In this document: positions 1-6,433 of the stretch, in pieces
Layout: each line of letters opens with the position of its first letter
Numbering within the stretch: the first letter of the stretch is position 1
Assembly (NCBI GenBank): GCA_020061125.1
Contig: JAGUYV010000409.1
Span: 1-7,679 of the forward strand
DNA: 7,679 bases
Direction: 5' to 3'
Origin: a bacterium
Lineage (GTDB): Bacteria; UBP15; UBA6099; DSWB01
The notes under the pieces: model-generated
Seen by the model: only the letters and a program-made list of their open reading frames with translations
What the model was told of the DNA's origin: nothing
Database searches by the model: none
Made by a program: the position numbers and the translations under genes

Positions 1-1
1 C

Positions 2-607
2 GCGCCGGATCGTGCGCGCGCAATCAAAATTGCGCTCCTTGTGGCAGTGGCCGCGCTCCTGGGCCTGGCCGCGCATTTCTTTCTTGGCGTGGGCGCGTCC
101 GTACACCGGGTGTCAGGCGCTTACAATCGCGCCGGTTCGGGGTTTTCCCTGGAACTGCCGCCCAAAGGCTGGTATGCGCCCGCGCGCCCGGAAGGGGGCG
201 TGGATGAACTGGCCGTGTTCTACCTCGGGCGCAGCCCGCGCGCGCCTGTGGTGCTGACCATACACCGCAGCAAATCGCCCACACCCATGCCCGCACAGAT
301 TGTCGAGTACCATGCTGTATTCATGAAGGATTATTTTGTGAAGCGTGCGGAGAAGCTGCTGGTTGGCGGCGACCTGGGTCTGGAGGGCGCGGAAACGGCC
401 GCGCTCGACGGCATGGGCGTGCGCAGCGGACTGCTCCTGTCCGGGAAGGCCGTTCCCGCGAACGGCGATCCCTATCCCGTGCGCATCGTGTTCGTGTACG
501 CGGAGCACGACGAATATGCGATGGTGTTCCGCTTGCAGGGCGGGGAGCCGGGAAAGCACGAAAAGGAAATCCTCAAGATCGCCCGATCGTTCCGAATCGT
601 AAAGTGA
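2..607 (+). CDS. Membrane-anchored PsbP/DcrB-like protein, 5'-truncated
   Basis: The reading frame is open from base 2 and stops with TGA at 605-607, giving 201 visible residues; the start lies left of the window. A GTG at 41 could be called as a start, but it falls inside a hydrophobic helix (visible residues about 10-32, rich in Ala, Leu and Phe, preceded by Arg and Lys), so the frame surely begins upstream. This helix looks like a membrane anchor or uncleaved signal, with the rest facing outside the cytoplasm. After it comes a segment typical of PsbP/DcrB-like (DUF1795-type) domains: GFSLELPPKGW near the start of the domain, alternating strands, and a closing helix EKEILKIARSFRIVK. No catalytic motif is visible and no reaction can be assigned. 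The gene converges on the glycosidase gene with only 18 bases between stop codons and no recognisable terminator there. Domain assignment is by pattern only and moderately uncertain. Confidence 0.7.
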   Translation, partial: APDRARAIKIALLVAVAALLGLAAHFFLGVGASVHRVSGAYNRAGSGFSLELPPKGWYAPARPEGGVDELAVFYLGRSPRAPVVLTIHRSKSPTPMPAQIVEYHAVFMKDYFVKRAEKLLVGGDLGLEGAETAALDGMGVRSGLLLSGKAVPANGDPYPVRIVFVYAEHDEYAMVFRLQGGEPGKHEKEILKIARSFRIVK

Positions 608-625
608 ATAGCAGCGGGCCGGCGG

Positions 626-3109
626 TCATGGGTGCGAGAATTCCAGCGCCCATGTGATGGTGTTGCTGAAAAGCGACTGACGGCGCACCCGCAGAATGCG
701 ACCGCGCTGTTCCGCCTGCACGGTTGCGCCCCCGGCCGTGGCCTTTTCCAGCTTGAACCCGTCCGGGACATGCACCGTGAGCGCATAGGGGAAAATGCTG
801 TCGCATTTCTGCCGGATTTCGAGTGTGAGGGACAAGGGGTCCCACGAGATGGATTCTATGTCCGTGCCGCCCTGTGTGACATGCCTGTTTGTGGACAGGA
901 ACTGCGGGTGCGGCTTGAGCCTGTGGATGGCGATGACATCGGTCTCGATGGGGGCCAGGCGCGCCTGGATGTGGCCGCTGCCCGGGAACTGGCCGTAGAA
1001 CCGGTCCGACCAGAAGCCCCAGGCGATGTACTGCGCTGCGGGGTCGAGTTCCAGGTCCGCGCCGCTCACAACCACGACCGTGTCCGTGGCCTCGACGAGG
1101 CCCTCCGGGTTGCGGTTCCGCCCCCAGTTGAACACGCCCGCGGCGTGCCACTGCTCGCCGCCCGCGTCCACGGACAGGTCCCACACCTGCGGATATTGCA
1201 TCTCGAACAGGTCCACGGGCCGCGCCCCGGCTTTGGAATAAACGGGCAGGAACCGCCGGAGCAGATCGAGCTGTTCGGGGTTGAGGTTTAGGAACTGGTC
1301 GCCGATTTTGGTGATGGCGCCGCTCAAGGCCACGGCGGTGCCGTACATGCGGGCCTGCGCCAGGGTGGCCTGCTTGCCCGCCCAGCGCGCGGGTTCCTCG
1401 GGGCTGCCCAGGTAGAACATGTCCGGGTGGCTGATCCAGAGGCGGTGGTTGAGATAGTAGCGGCGCGCGAGGTTGCGCAGCATGGGCTTGACGCCCTGTG
1501 CCAGATAGCCCTCGTCGTCGCCCCAGTCCGGCGTGATGTCCAGGCCAAGGCGCATGCCGTCGGCGATGCCCGCGCCCGTGTAGGTTGGCACGGCCACGAG
1601 GATTATGAAGGCATCGTCTCCCGCGGCTTCGCGGATGATGCGCAGCCCGCGGCGGAACGCCTCCACGGCCGTGGCGTCTGGATCGTGATAGCGTTCGGCC
1701 AGCAGCAGATAATAAATGAAATCTATTTTGATGACTTTGTAGCCCCAGTCGTGGCTGATGCGGCGGAACAGATCGCGGAGCCACTGCGCGGCCTCGGGAT
1801 GCGTGGGATCGAGCAGCAGCCAGTCTTTGGGTGAAAGCTCCTGGCCCTGCTTGCTTTTGGGCGCGAACCAGTCCGGATGCTCCCTGGCCAGAGCGGAATC
1901 CACGCTCACGCAGAAGGGCTGAATCCAGATGCCGGGCGTGTAGCCCAGGCCGCGGATTTCCGAGGCCACCCCGTCCATGCCCCTGGGGAACCGGGCCGGG
2001 TCCGCTTCCCAGTCGCCGTGCGCGATCATCCATCCGTCGTCAATCTGGAAGGTGCGCATGCCGAAGTCGCGCAGGGACACGGTGGCGCTCTTGGCGTTGG
2101 CGATCATGTTTCTGTGGGTGAGGCCGTGGTGCAGACTTGTGGCCCACGCGTTCCAGCCCGTGGGGATGGGCTTGGCTTTGAAGCCCGAGGGGTTGCGCGC
2201 GCCCGCGGCTTCTCCGAACGCTTCCAGTGCGCGGAACGGGGATTTCATGTCCGGCATCACGAACAGGATTTCCGACTGCCAGGACTTGCCCGCGGCCACG
2301 GGCTTTTCGGGCCGGTACGAAGACACGGCCCGCAGGGTGGAGAACCCGCGCCAGGAATCCGCGGCCACGCTGTCGCTTTCCTGGTAGCTTGCGCGCACCT
2401 GCAGAAACGCGGATTCCATGGTGACGAACCCGAGCACGGCGGAGCGGCCGGAATCGGGATCGTGGAACGCGGCGTTCCAGTTGCTGTTCACAGGCTCGGC
2501 GCCGTTCACGAGGCGCACCCAGAAGTCCATGTAAAGTTTGTGTCCGTTTTCGAGGATGCGCGCGCGCGCCGGGTCCGCGCCCAGAAACATGCCGCCGCCG
2601 CGCTGCGCCTCGGCGCGCAGAGGCTCCATGTCCTCCACGCGCAGGCTCTTCGCGCCCCGGTTCTCAACGGCGCACTGCACGGTGAAGTAAGGCAGATCGT
2701 CGTAGAACCGGAACCGGTACTCGAAGCGCGCGTTCAGAGCCGCGTCCCAGATTCCGATGTTGAGTGCGCGGCCCCGGCCCCAGGGGTCGAGGAACGCGAA
2801 CACCTCGTGCTTGCGCGGGCGCGCGCCTCCAGCCGAGGGCACGGACACGGCGTCCGAAGTGCCCTGCGGGGTCACGCGCCAGGTGGCGAACGCTTTGCGC
2901 AGAAACGGCCGCCCGTCCGGCCATTGCACATCCCACACGCCCTGTTCGAGGTTGTAGGCGAATTCATAATGCGCGCTTTTGATGCGCACCGCGGCCGCGG
3001 ACTCGGTAACTGTCAGGGGCTGGGGCGCGGACGCGGCGCGGCGCGCGGGCCACGCGCATGGGAATAGGCACACGATCAGCAGAAAAACCAGACGGGTTGA
3101 TTTCTTCAT
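626..3109 (-). CDS. Secreted GH36-type alpha-galactosidase-like glycoside hydrolase
   Basis: An 827-residue protein in the size range of clan GH-D (GH27/GH36/raffinose synthase) enzymes, which cleave alpha-galactosidic bonds with retention. Residues 1-28 form a signal peptide (MKK, then a Leu/Val/Phe core); the cleavage site is unclear because Pro follows ASA. A beta-rich N-terminal domain (about 30-305) leads into a (beta/alpha)8 barrel: TGWNAWAT at 317-324, FQIDDGW at 354-360, GIWIQPF at 393-399, nucleophile motif KIDF at 461-464 (Asp463) and GMRLGLDITPDW at 518-529, where Asp524 is the likely acid/base; NHRLWISHPD at 554-563 is also typical. The C-terminal beta region includes HPQFLSTNRHVTQG (734-747). 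Where many relatives have a Gly-Cys-Gly/Asn-Ala-Pro type motif, this one reads VAVP (505-508), hinting at altered subsites. Family and mechanism are well supported; alpha-galactosidase versus another alpha-glycosidase is inference. No clear SD precedes the ATG, but the signal peptide fixes the start. It is the last gene of the minus-strand block, 121 bases after the PHP gene. Confidence 0.88.
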   Translation of the reverse strand: MKKSTRLVFLLIVCLFPCAWPARRAASAPQPLTVTESAAAVRIKSAHYEFAYNLEQGVWDVQWPDGRPFLRKAFATWRVTPQGTSDAVSVPSAGGARPRKHEVFAFLDPWGRGRALNIGIWDAALNARFEYRFRFYDDLPYFTVQCAVENRGAKSLRVEDMEPLRAEAQRGGGMFLGADPARARILENGHKLYMDFWVRLVNGAEPVNSNWNAAFHDPDSGRSAVLGFVTMESAFLQVRASYQESDSVAADSWRGFSTLRAVSSYRPEKPVAAGKSWQSEILFVMPDMKSPFRALEAFGEAAGARNPSGFKAKPIPTGWNAWATSLHHGLTHRNMIANAKSATVSLRDFGMRTFQIDDGWMIAHGDWEADPARFPRGMDGVASEIRGLGYTPGIWIQPFCVSVDSALAREHPDWFAPKSKQGQELSPKDWLLLDPTHPEAAQWLRDLFRRISHDWGYKVIKIDFIYYLLLAERYHDPDATAVEAFRRGLRIIREAAGDDAFIILVAVPTYTGAGIADGMRLGLDITPDWGDDEGYLAQGVKPMLRNLARRYYLNHRLWISHPDMFYLGSPEEPARWAGKQATLAQARMYGTAVALSGAITKIGDQFLNLNPEQLDLLRRFLPVYSKAGARPVDLFEMQYPQVWDLSVDAGGEQWHAAGVFNWGRNRNPEGLVEATDTVVVVSGADLELDPAAQYIAWGFWSDRFYGQFPGSGHIQARLAPIETDVIAIHRLKPHPQFLSTNRHVTQGGTDIESISWDPLSLTLEIRQKCDSIFPYALTVHVPDGFKLEKATAGGATVQAEQRGRILRVRRQSLFSNTITWALEFSHP

Positions 3110-3159
3110 AGAATGAAGCCGCGAGACGGGTCTGCGATTGCGCGGGGCGGAAAGACGCT

Positions 3160-3201
3160 CCCGCGCGGGCCGGCGGCATTTATTAATATCCCGCGCGCGG
3201 G
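3160..3201. repeat. Paired GC palindromes flanking an AT-rich pocket
   Basis: In the gap between the PHP gene stop (3231) and the glycosidase start (3109) lie two perfect palindromes, CCCGCGCGGG at 3160-3169 and CCCGCGCGCGGG at 3190-3201. Between them is the only strongly AT-rich stretch of the gap (ATTTATTAATAT, 3178-3189). The two copies can pair with each other or fold separately. On the minus strand the AT pocket contains TATTAA, a weak -10 match without a good -35, so it could hold a promoter for the glycosidase gene. It could instead be a poor transcription attenuator, since no U-run follows the stem on the minus strand. The sequence is certain; the role is not. Confidence 0.45.
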
Positions 3202-3230
3202 TTTATGTTTTGCTTGTTTCATGCGTGGGA

Positions 3231-4841
3231 TTACCAGAAGAACCACACCGGATTCGTGTATGCCTCGAACATTTCTCCGTTGCGTTCGCTGAACACCTCG
3301 ATGCGTATGTATCCGTTTTTAAGCGTTTGCGGCAGGAGCACGGATTCCTCGATGTTCATGGGGTCCGGCGCGTAAGCGCCCGAAAAAGTGGTGAGCAGGG
3401 CCTCGCTCCCTGTCTCTAAATCACCTATTAGCACCCGAATTTCTTTGACGGGGCCGAACTCGGCCGTGGATCGCGCATATACGGCCGCGGCGAACGGTCC
3501 GCCCGAGATATCTCCCCCCGTGAATTCGGATTCGCCCCGGGTGTTGATGATTTCGAGCAGGGCGGCGGGGCCGCTGGTGGCGAACGCGCGGCCCGCTTTC
3601 AAGGCCGAAAGCAGGGACTCCGCAGTGAGCGGTCCGTTGACATGCACGGCCGTTCGGATATTGCCGAACGGCAACTGCTCGGGCCAGCGGCCGTGCTCGT
3701 AGTTGAAGTCGCCGTGCGCGTCGCTGCCGCCGATGAGCGGTTTGCGATGTCCGGCCAGGAGCGCGCGTTTCCAGTGGTCCAAACCGTCCGGCCACGGGCT
3801 GCGCGTGTGGTTCCAAACCTGCAGTCCGGACAGGGACGGGGCGATCATATCCTCGAATTCCCATTGCCCGCGGTTGAGCGCGTAGGTGGATACCGGGTCC
3901 GAATCCGTGCGCGGGTGCGCGGCGAACGCGGCTTCCGACGGCGGCATGGCGTCCGTTATGGCCGCGCACGGGTGGTCCGGGGTGTTGCCCCCGCCCTCGA
4001 ATCCGTCGCCGTTGCCGGTGTAAAGGCTCGCGTTATTGAATGTGAGCATGTGCACATTCTGACCGCCTGCGTTGCCGCATGACAACTCTTCGCCCCGGAC
4101 CAGAAGCAGGTTCGGGTGAGCGGCCGCGGCCGCGGCGATTTCCTGCTTGTACCGCTCCCAGCGCGGCAGGGCGGGATCGTTCGCAAGCGTATCGCCTTCG
4201 GCGTCGTCCAGGTCAAAGGAATGATCCGTGAACGCCAGCCAGTCCAGGCCGAACAGGTCCGCCATGCGCGCGGAGAAATCCGCGGGCGCGCCGAATTCAG
4301 CCTGATTGTCCGAGAACAGGGTGTGGAAATGCGGGTCTCCGTATTGCCAATTGTCAAACCGTGGCAGGGGCGGCGCATTCACGAACACCCGCAGGGGCAT
4401 GCGTTGCGTGTCGCGCCGGTTGTTGTTGATCACGGTGACGGGCTTGTCCCGCACCAGGAGGCGGAACTCGACGGTGATTGCGATTTCTCCGGAGAAGCCG
4501 TCCGGCACGGGGGCGTCGCGCACCTCGCGCCACCAGGGGCGTTTGAGCTTGAGATCGTAGGGGATTTCGATGCGGCCCAGTTCCGAACCCTGCGTGTCCG
4601 CGGCCGTGATGAGAACGCTCTGTAATAGAACCGGGAACAGATTGGAGTGCCGCACGACCAGGAGCACGGGCACGGGTCCGGGCCGCTCCGTGCGCGTCAC
4701 CGTGTCCGCGAGCACATCGGGCTGTTTCTTCGCGTTCATGGCGCTTTGCAGGTGCAGTTCGTCGTAAGCGCGCGCGCGCAGAACGCAAATGCAGATCAGA
4801 ATCAGAGAAATTGAAAAGGCGCGTTTCAGTGCGACAGGCAT
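3231..4841 (-). CDS. Secreted PHP-domain metal-dependent hydrolase
   Basis: A 536-residue exported protein. ATG at 4841 is preferred over the in-frame ATG at 4853 because a GGAG lies 6 bases upstream of it; the longer form adds only MESF. A signal peptide (basic, hydrophobic, then ARA|Y near residue 25) precedes a beta-rich, Ig-like N-terminal region (about 30-160). The PHP (polymerase and histidinol phosphatase) domain, about 165-430, carries all expected metal ligands: GDPHFHT (His171, His173), FTDHS (Asp206, His207), VRGEELS (Glu251/252), QNVHM (His264), AAHP (His309) and GGSDAHGDFN (Asp374, His376). A segment ending ALKAGRAFATSGP and a C-terminal beta domain match the layout of CehA/McbA-like and DUF3604-type proteins. 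PHP enzymes use two or three metal ions to hydrolyse phosphoesters, and some relatives act on other esters; the substrate here is unknown. It lies between a second PHP-like gene and the GH36 gene and has its own likely promoter upstream. Confidence 0.87.
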   Translation of the reverse strand: MPVALKRAFSISLILICICVLRARAYDELHLQSAMNAKKQPDVLADTVTRTERPGPVPVLLVVRHSNLFPVLLQSVLITAADTQGSELGRIEIPYDLKLKRPWWREVRDAPVPDGFSGEIAITVEFRLLVRDKPVTVINNNRRDTQRMPLRVFVNAPPLPRFDNWQYGDPHFHTLFSDNQAEFGAPADFSARMADLFGLDWLAFTDHSFDLDDAEGDTLANDPALPRWERYKQEIAAAAAAHPNLLLVRGEELSCGNAGGQNVHMLTFNNASLYTGNGDGFEGGGNTPDHPCAAITDAMPPSEAAFAAHPRTDSDPVSTYALNRGQWEFEDMIAPSLSGLQVWNHTRSPWPDGLDHWKRALLAGHRKPLIGGSDAHGDFNYEHGRWPEQLPFGNIRTAVHVNGPLTAESLLSALKAGRAFATSGPAALLEIINTRGESEFTGGDISGGPFAAAVYARSTAEFGPVKEIRVLIGDLETGSEALLTTFSGAYAPDPMNIEESVLLPQTLKNGYIRIEVFSERNGEMFEAYTNPVWFFW

Positions 4842-4847
4842 GAAAGA

Positions 4848-4851
4848 CTCC
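4848..4851 (-). promoter_or_regulatory. Ribosome binding site deciding the PHP gene start
   Basis: On the minus strand GGAG (4851-4848) sits 6 bases before ATG at 4841. It overlaps the alternative ATG at 4853, which itself has no SD-like sequence upstream. This is why the shorter start was chosen. Confidence 0.6.
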
Positions 4852-4879
4852 ATTGGCGGGCGTTGCCGTTGTTGCGGGA

Positions 4880-4908
4880 ATTATAACAGAGGCCCTCGCG
4901 CCTTAAAA
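4880..4908 (-). promoter_or_regulatory. Sigma-70-type extended -10 promoter upstream of the PHP gene
   Basis: Reading the minus strand, TGTTATAAT (4888-4880) is a perfect extended -10 element (TGnTATAAT). A poor -35 (TTTTAA at 4908-4903, three of six matches) is spaced 17 bases away, as expected when an extended -10 does the work. Transcription would start near 4873, leaving a leader of about 30 bases before the ATG at 4841. The element lies in the 84-base gap after the stop of the first PHP-like gene, so it would let the second PHP gene, and perhaps the glycosidase, be expressed independently. TATAAT is conspicuous in this GC-rich surrounding. Confidence 0.6.
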
Positions 4909-4925
4909 ACCGCGCCGGGGGCGGA

Positions 4926-6002
4926 TCATTTCATCTCCGGCGCAAGGCAGTAGGGAGAGGACATGACATAATGCGGAATCTCGAACACGAAACACGCATC
5001 GGCTGCGGCATCCGGCTCAATCGTGAAGGAGAAGTCGTAGAGCGTGTACCCTTTGACCTTTTTCTCGCGGCGCGTGAATGACGGGGCCTTCACCGGGGCG
5101 TACGGCTCTCCGTTTTTATACAGCACAAGCTCGGGCTTGTATCCATTGTAGAACTTGGCGGCTGCCGTGCCCGTGATTGCGAGTCCGCCCGCGGGAGCGG
5201 TGCGTGTCTGGATGTCCGGGCGTTCGTTCAACTCGATCATGCGCGCATTGAATGCGGCCACGAGGCGGCCGCGTCGGAACGCTTCGAGCAGGGACGCGCG
5301 CGAGAACTCGTCCGGGTATGCGTATGTGGTGAATTCGCCCAGCACGGTCTGGGACATGAGGTGCATGTCAATGCCGGACACCACGAAGGGCCGCGCGCCA
5401 GAGCGCAGGGAGTTCAGATAGGCGTTGTGCGCCACGGCGAAGGTCTTGCCCTCTTCGTATCCTGGGCCGAAGTCGTTGAAAAACTCGATGCCGTGGAAGA
5501 TTTCGGGATTGGCGCTCCATGCCGGGCACGACCACGGGTGGTTCCAGATTACAACCGCGCCCTCGCGCTCCATTTCCGTCATGAGTCCCGGCATGTCTCC
5601 GGTCCATGGCGAGGCGTCCATGACCGCGGGCGTTCTGGTGTCGCTCAAGGCGTTCACATGGCACAGGATCTTCGCGTCTTCTTTGACCTCGCGCGCTACA
5701 TTGAGTTCCCGCGCGGCCAGCACCAGGAAGCCGTCCGCGTTCAGCGGGTCAACAATATAACGGTATTCTTCAAAAGAGAGATAGTTCGCATGCGGGCTGA
5801 ACATGATGCCCTTGTAGTTTTCTTTCTTGAGCCATTGCACGATGTTGGCCGCGGTCTCGGTTCCGTCGTCGCCTTCAAGTTTCTGATGCACATGCACCCA
5901 CATGGGCACGGTCTTGAACGCTTCGCCCGCGTACGCGCGTCCGCAAACCAGCGCCAGCAGCGCCGCCGCAATCATCCATTTCCCGCCCGTGAGTTTTGCC
6001 AT
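4926..6002 (-). CDS. Secreted divergent PHP-like (CehA/McbA-type) protein
   Basis: A 358-residue protein with a clear signal peptide: Lys-rich start, hydrophobic core MIAAALLALVCG, and cleavage after AYA at residue 25. The remainder follows the order of PHP/CehA-McbA-type proteins: HVH (His37, His39), a GDDG loop, SPH at 69-71, AAREL (Glu99), CHVN (His115), WNHP (His155), SGIDMH (Asp212, His214), then the segment SLLEAFRRGRLVAAF and a C-terminal beta-sandwich (about 270-358). The usual TDH motif after the second strand has become SPH, so an Asp is replaced by Pro while the His stays. The metal site is therefore altered, and activity may be changed or lost. It is first in the minus-strand block, preceded by a strong SD, and lies 84 bases before the second PHP gene, to which it is a distant paralogue. 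Its substrate is unknown. The PHP assignment rests on motif order rather than overall similarity. Confidence 0.8.
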   Translation of the reverse strand: MAKLTGGKWMIAAALLALVCGRAYAGEAFKTVPMWVHVHQKLEGDDGTETAANIVQWLKKENYKGIMFSPHANYLSFEEYRYIVDPLNADGFLVLAARELNVAREVKEDAKILCHVNALSDTRTPAVMDASPWTGDMPGLMTEMEREGAVVIWNHPWSCPAWSANPEIFHGIEFFNDFGPGYEEGKTFAVAHNAYLNSLRSGARPFVVSGIDMHLMSQTVLGEFTTYAYPDEFSRASLLEAFRRGRLVAAFNARMIELNERPDIQTRTAPAGGLAITGTAAAKFYNGYKPELVLYKNGEPYAPVKAPSFTRREKKVKGYTLYDFSFTIEPDAAADACFVFEIPHYVMSSPYCLAPEMK

Positions 6003-6005
6003 GAT

Positions 6006-6015
6006 TCACCTTCCC
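6006..6015 (-). promoter_or_regulatory. Strong ribosome binding site of the divergent PHP gene
   Basis: The minus strand reads GGGAAGGTGA followed by ATC and the ATG at 6002. AAGG ends 6 bases before the start codon and GGTGA also matches the 16S rRNA tail. The match fixes the start and shows that this organism uses SD sequences. Confidence 0.7.
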
Positions 6016-6183
6016 TGTTTCCCAATAATGAACGCCACAGCCAAAATGCTACAGTCCGTATTCTAAACGCCATGCCAAAAAAATGGAACGGGCGTGAGGC
6101 GTGCCGAGAATCTTATTGCCGCCTGACCGCTATTTTGCAAAGGGCCTGTTTTTTATCCGCAACTGCGCTATGCTTTCATAAGA

Positions 6184-6382
6184 GCGCGGCTTTGTCCGCG
6201 CAACAGTTCATGCGGATCGTTGAAACCCATATCTTCGGTGCAGGAACGCCGCTTTAAGCGGCGCACGCGAGCAAGAAACCGTTCTCGAAACTCCCGCTGC
6301 CAGATATCCATACTGTCCGCAACTCCGCGCTTTTTGCGCGCGGAGCGACCCCCGCCGTCAGGGCCGCGCTTTCATGCGCGCC
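6184..6382. repeat. Cluster of four GC hairpins with CTTT loops
   Basis: Four inverted repeats share a pattern of a GC-only stem closing on a loop at CTTT. H1 is GCGCGG-CTTTGT-CCGCGC (6184-6201). H2 is CGCCGCTT-T-AAGCGGCG (6247-6263). H3 is CTCCGCGC, TTTTTGC, GCGCGGAG (6323-6345). H4 is GGC(c)GCGC, TTTCAT, GCGCGCC (6362-6382). Loop centres are about 62, 79 and 39 bases apart, so spacing is irregular, unlike a CRISPR array. The T-run is in the loop rather than after the stem, so these are not standard intrinsic terminators. They could be repetitive-extragenic-palindrome-like elements or structures in the helicase mRNA leader. The inverted repeats are read directly from the sequence; the function is unknown. 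Confidence 0.6.
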
Positions 6383-6406
6383 GTGAGCGCGGGCGATTTC
6401 AATTAA

Positions 6407-6433
6407 AGGAAGAGGCGGCGCGCATGCCGCCTC
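6407..6433 (+). promoter_or_regulatory. Ribosome binding site and start-codon hairpin of the helicase gene
   Basis: AGGAAGAGG (6407-6415) is a good SD, with GAGG ending 8 bases before ATG at 6424. The same bases take part in a perfect 8-bp stem: GAGGCGGC (6412-6419) pairs with GCCGCCTC (6426-6433) around a 6-base loop, GCGCAT, that contains the A and U of the AUG. If it forms in the mRNA, it would hide part of the SD and the first start codon. The second in-frame ATG (6448) lies just outside the stem. Confidence 0.55.

Larger units (their letters stand above)
6003..6423. other. Divergent intergenic region with repeated GC hairpins
   Basis: This 421-base stretch separates two divergently read genes and holds no convincing gene. 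The part next to the PHP gene (6003-6150) is relatively AT-rich and should hold the minus-strand promoter, but no hexamer pair is clear there: TTGGCA on the minus strand lacks a well-spaced -10, and TAGAAT lacks a -35. From 6184 onward come hairpins at 6184-6201, 6247-6263, 6323-6345, 6362-6382 and 6412-6433. TATGCT at 6169-6174 is a weak candidate -10 for the helicase; if used, the mRNA would have a leader of about 240 bases containing all five hairpins. A near-repeat, TCCGCAACT, occurs at 6156 and 6316. No tRNA or known riboswitch was recognised. Confidence 0.6.

Noticed and set aside
608-625. Shared terminator between the two convergent genes
   Set aside because: The 18-base gap has no hairpin with a T-run in either direction.
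573-2033. 486-codon minus-strand ORF overlapping the glycosidase gene
   Set aside because: It lies in another frame of the GH36-like gene; its product is rich in Arg, Gly, Pro and His without any domain pattern, as expected of a GC-rich shadow frame, while the overlapping gene has intact catalytic motifs.
1877-3067. 396-codon plus-strand ORF opposite the glycosidase gene
   Set aside because: Antisense shadow of the GC-rich glycosidase gene: composition is dominated by Arg, Gly, Ala and His, with no signal peptide, motif or SD.
4889-4920. Terminator after the divergent PHP gene
   Set aside because: CGCGCC occurs twice around TTAAAAAC, but as a direct repeat, so no stem forms.
6072-6257. Possible 61-residue ORF (ATG at 6072) in the intergenic region
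   Set aside because: It has no SD, continues a long antisense frame from the PHP gene, has an odd Cys-rich composition, and runs through the first hairpins.
6230-6303. tRNA-like or other known structured RNA near 6230-6303
   Set aside because: There is a hairpin and a GTTCTCGAAACTC stretch slightly like a T-loop, but no acceptor stem, anticodon arm or proper GTTCGA-type loop can be drawn.
6184-6433. CRISPR array or intrinsic terminators
   Set aside because: The hairpin units have different stems and irregular spacing with no identical repeats, and their T-runs are in the loops rather than after the stems.
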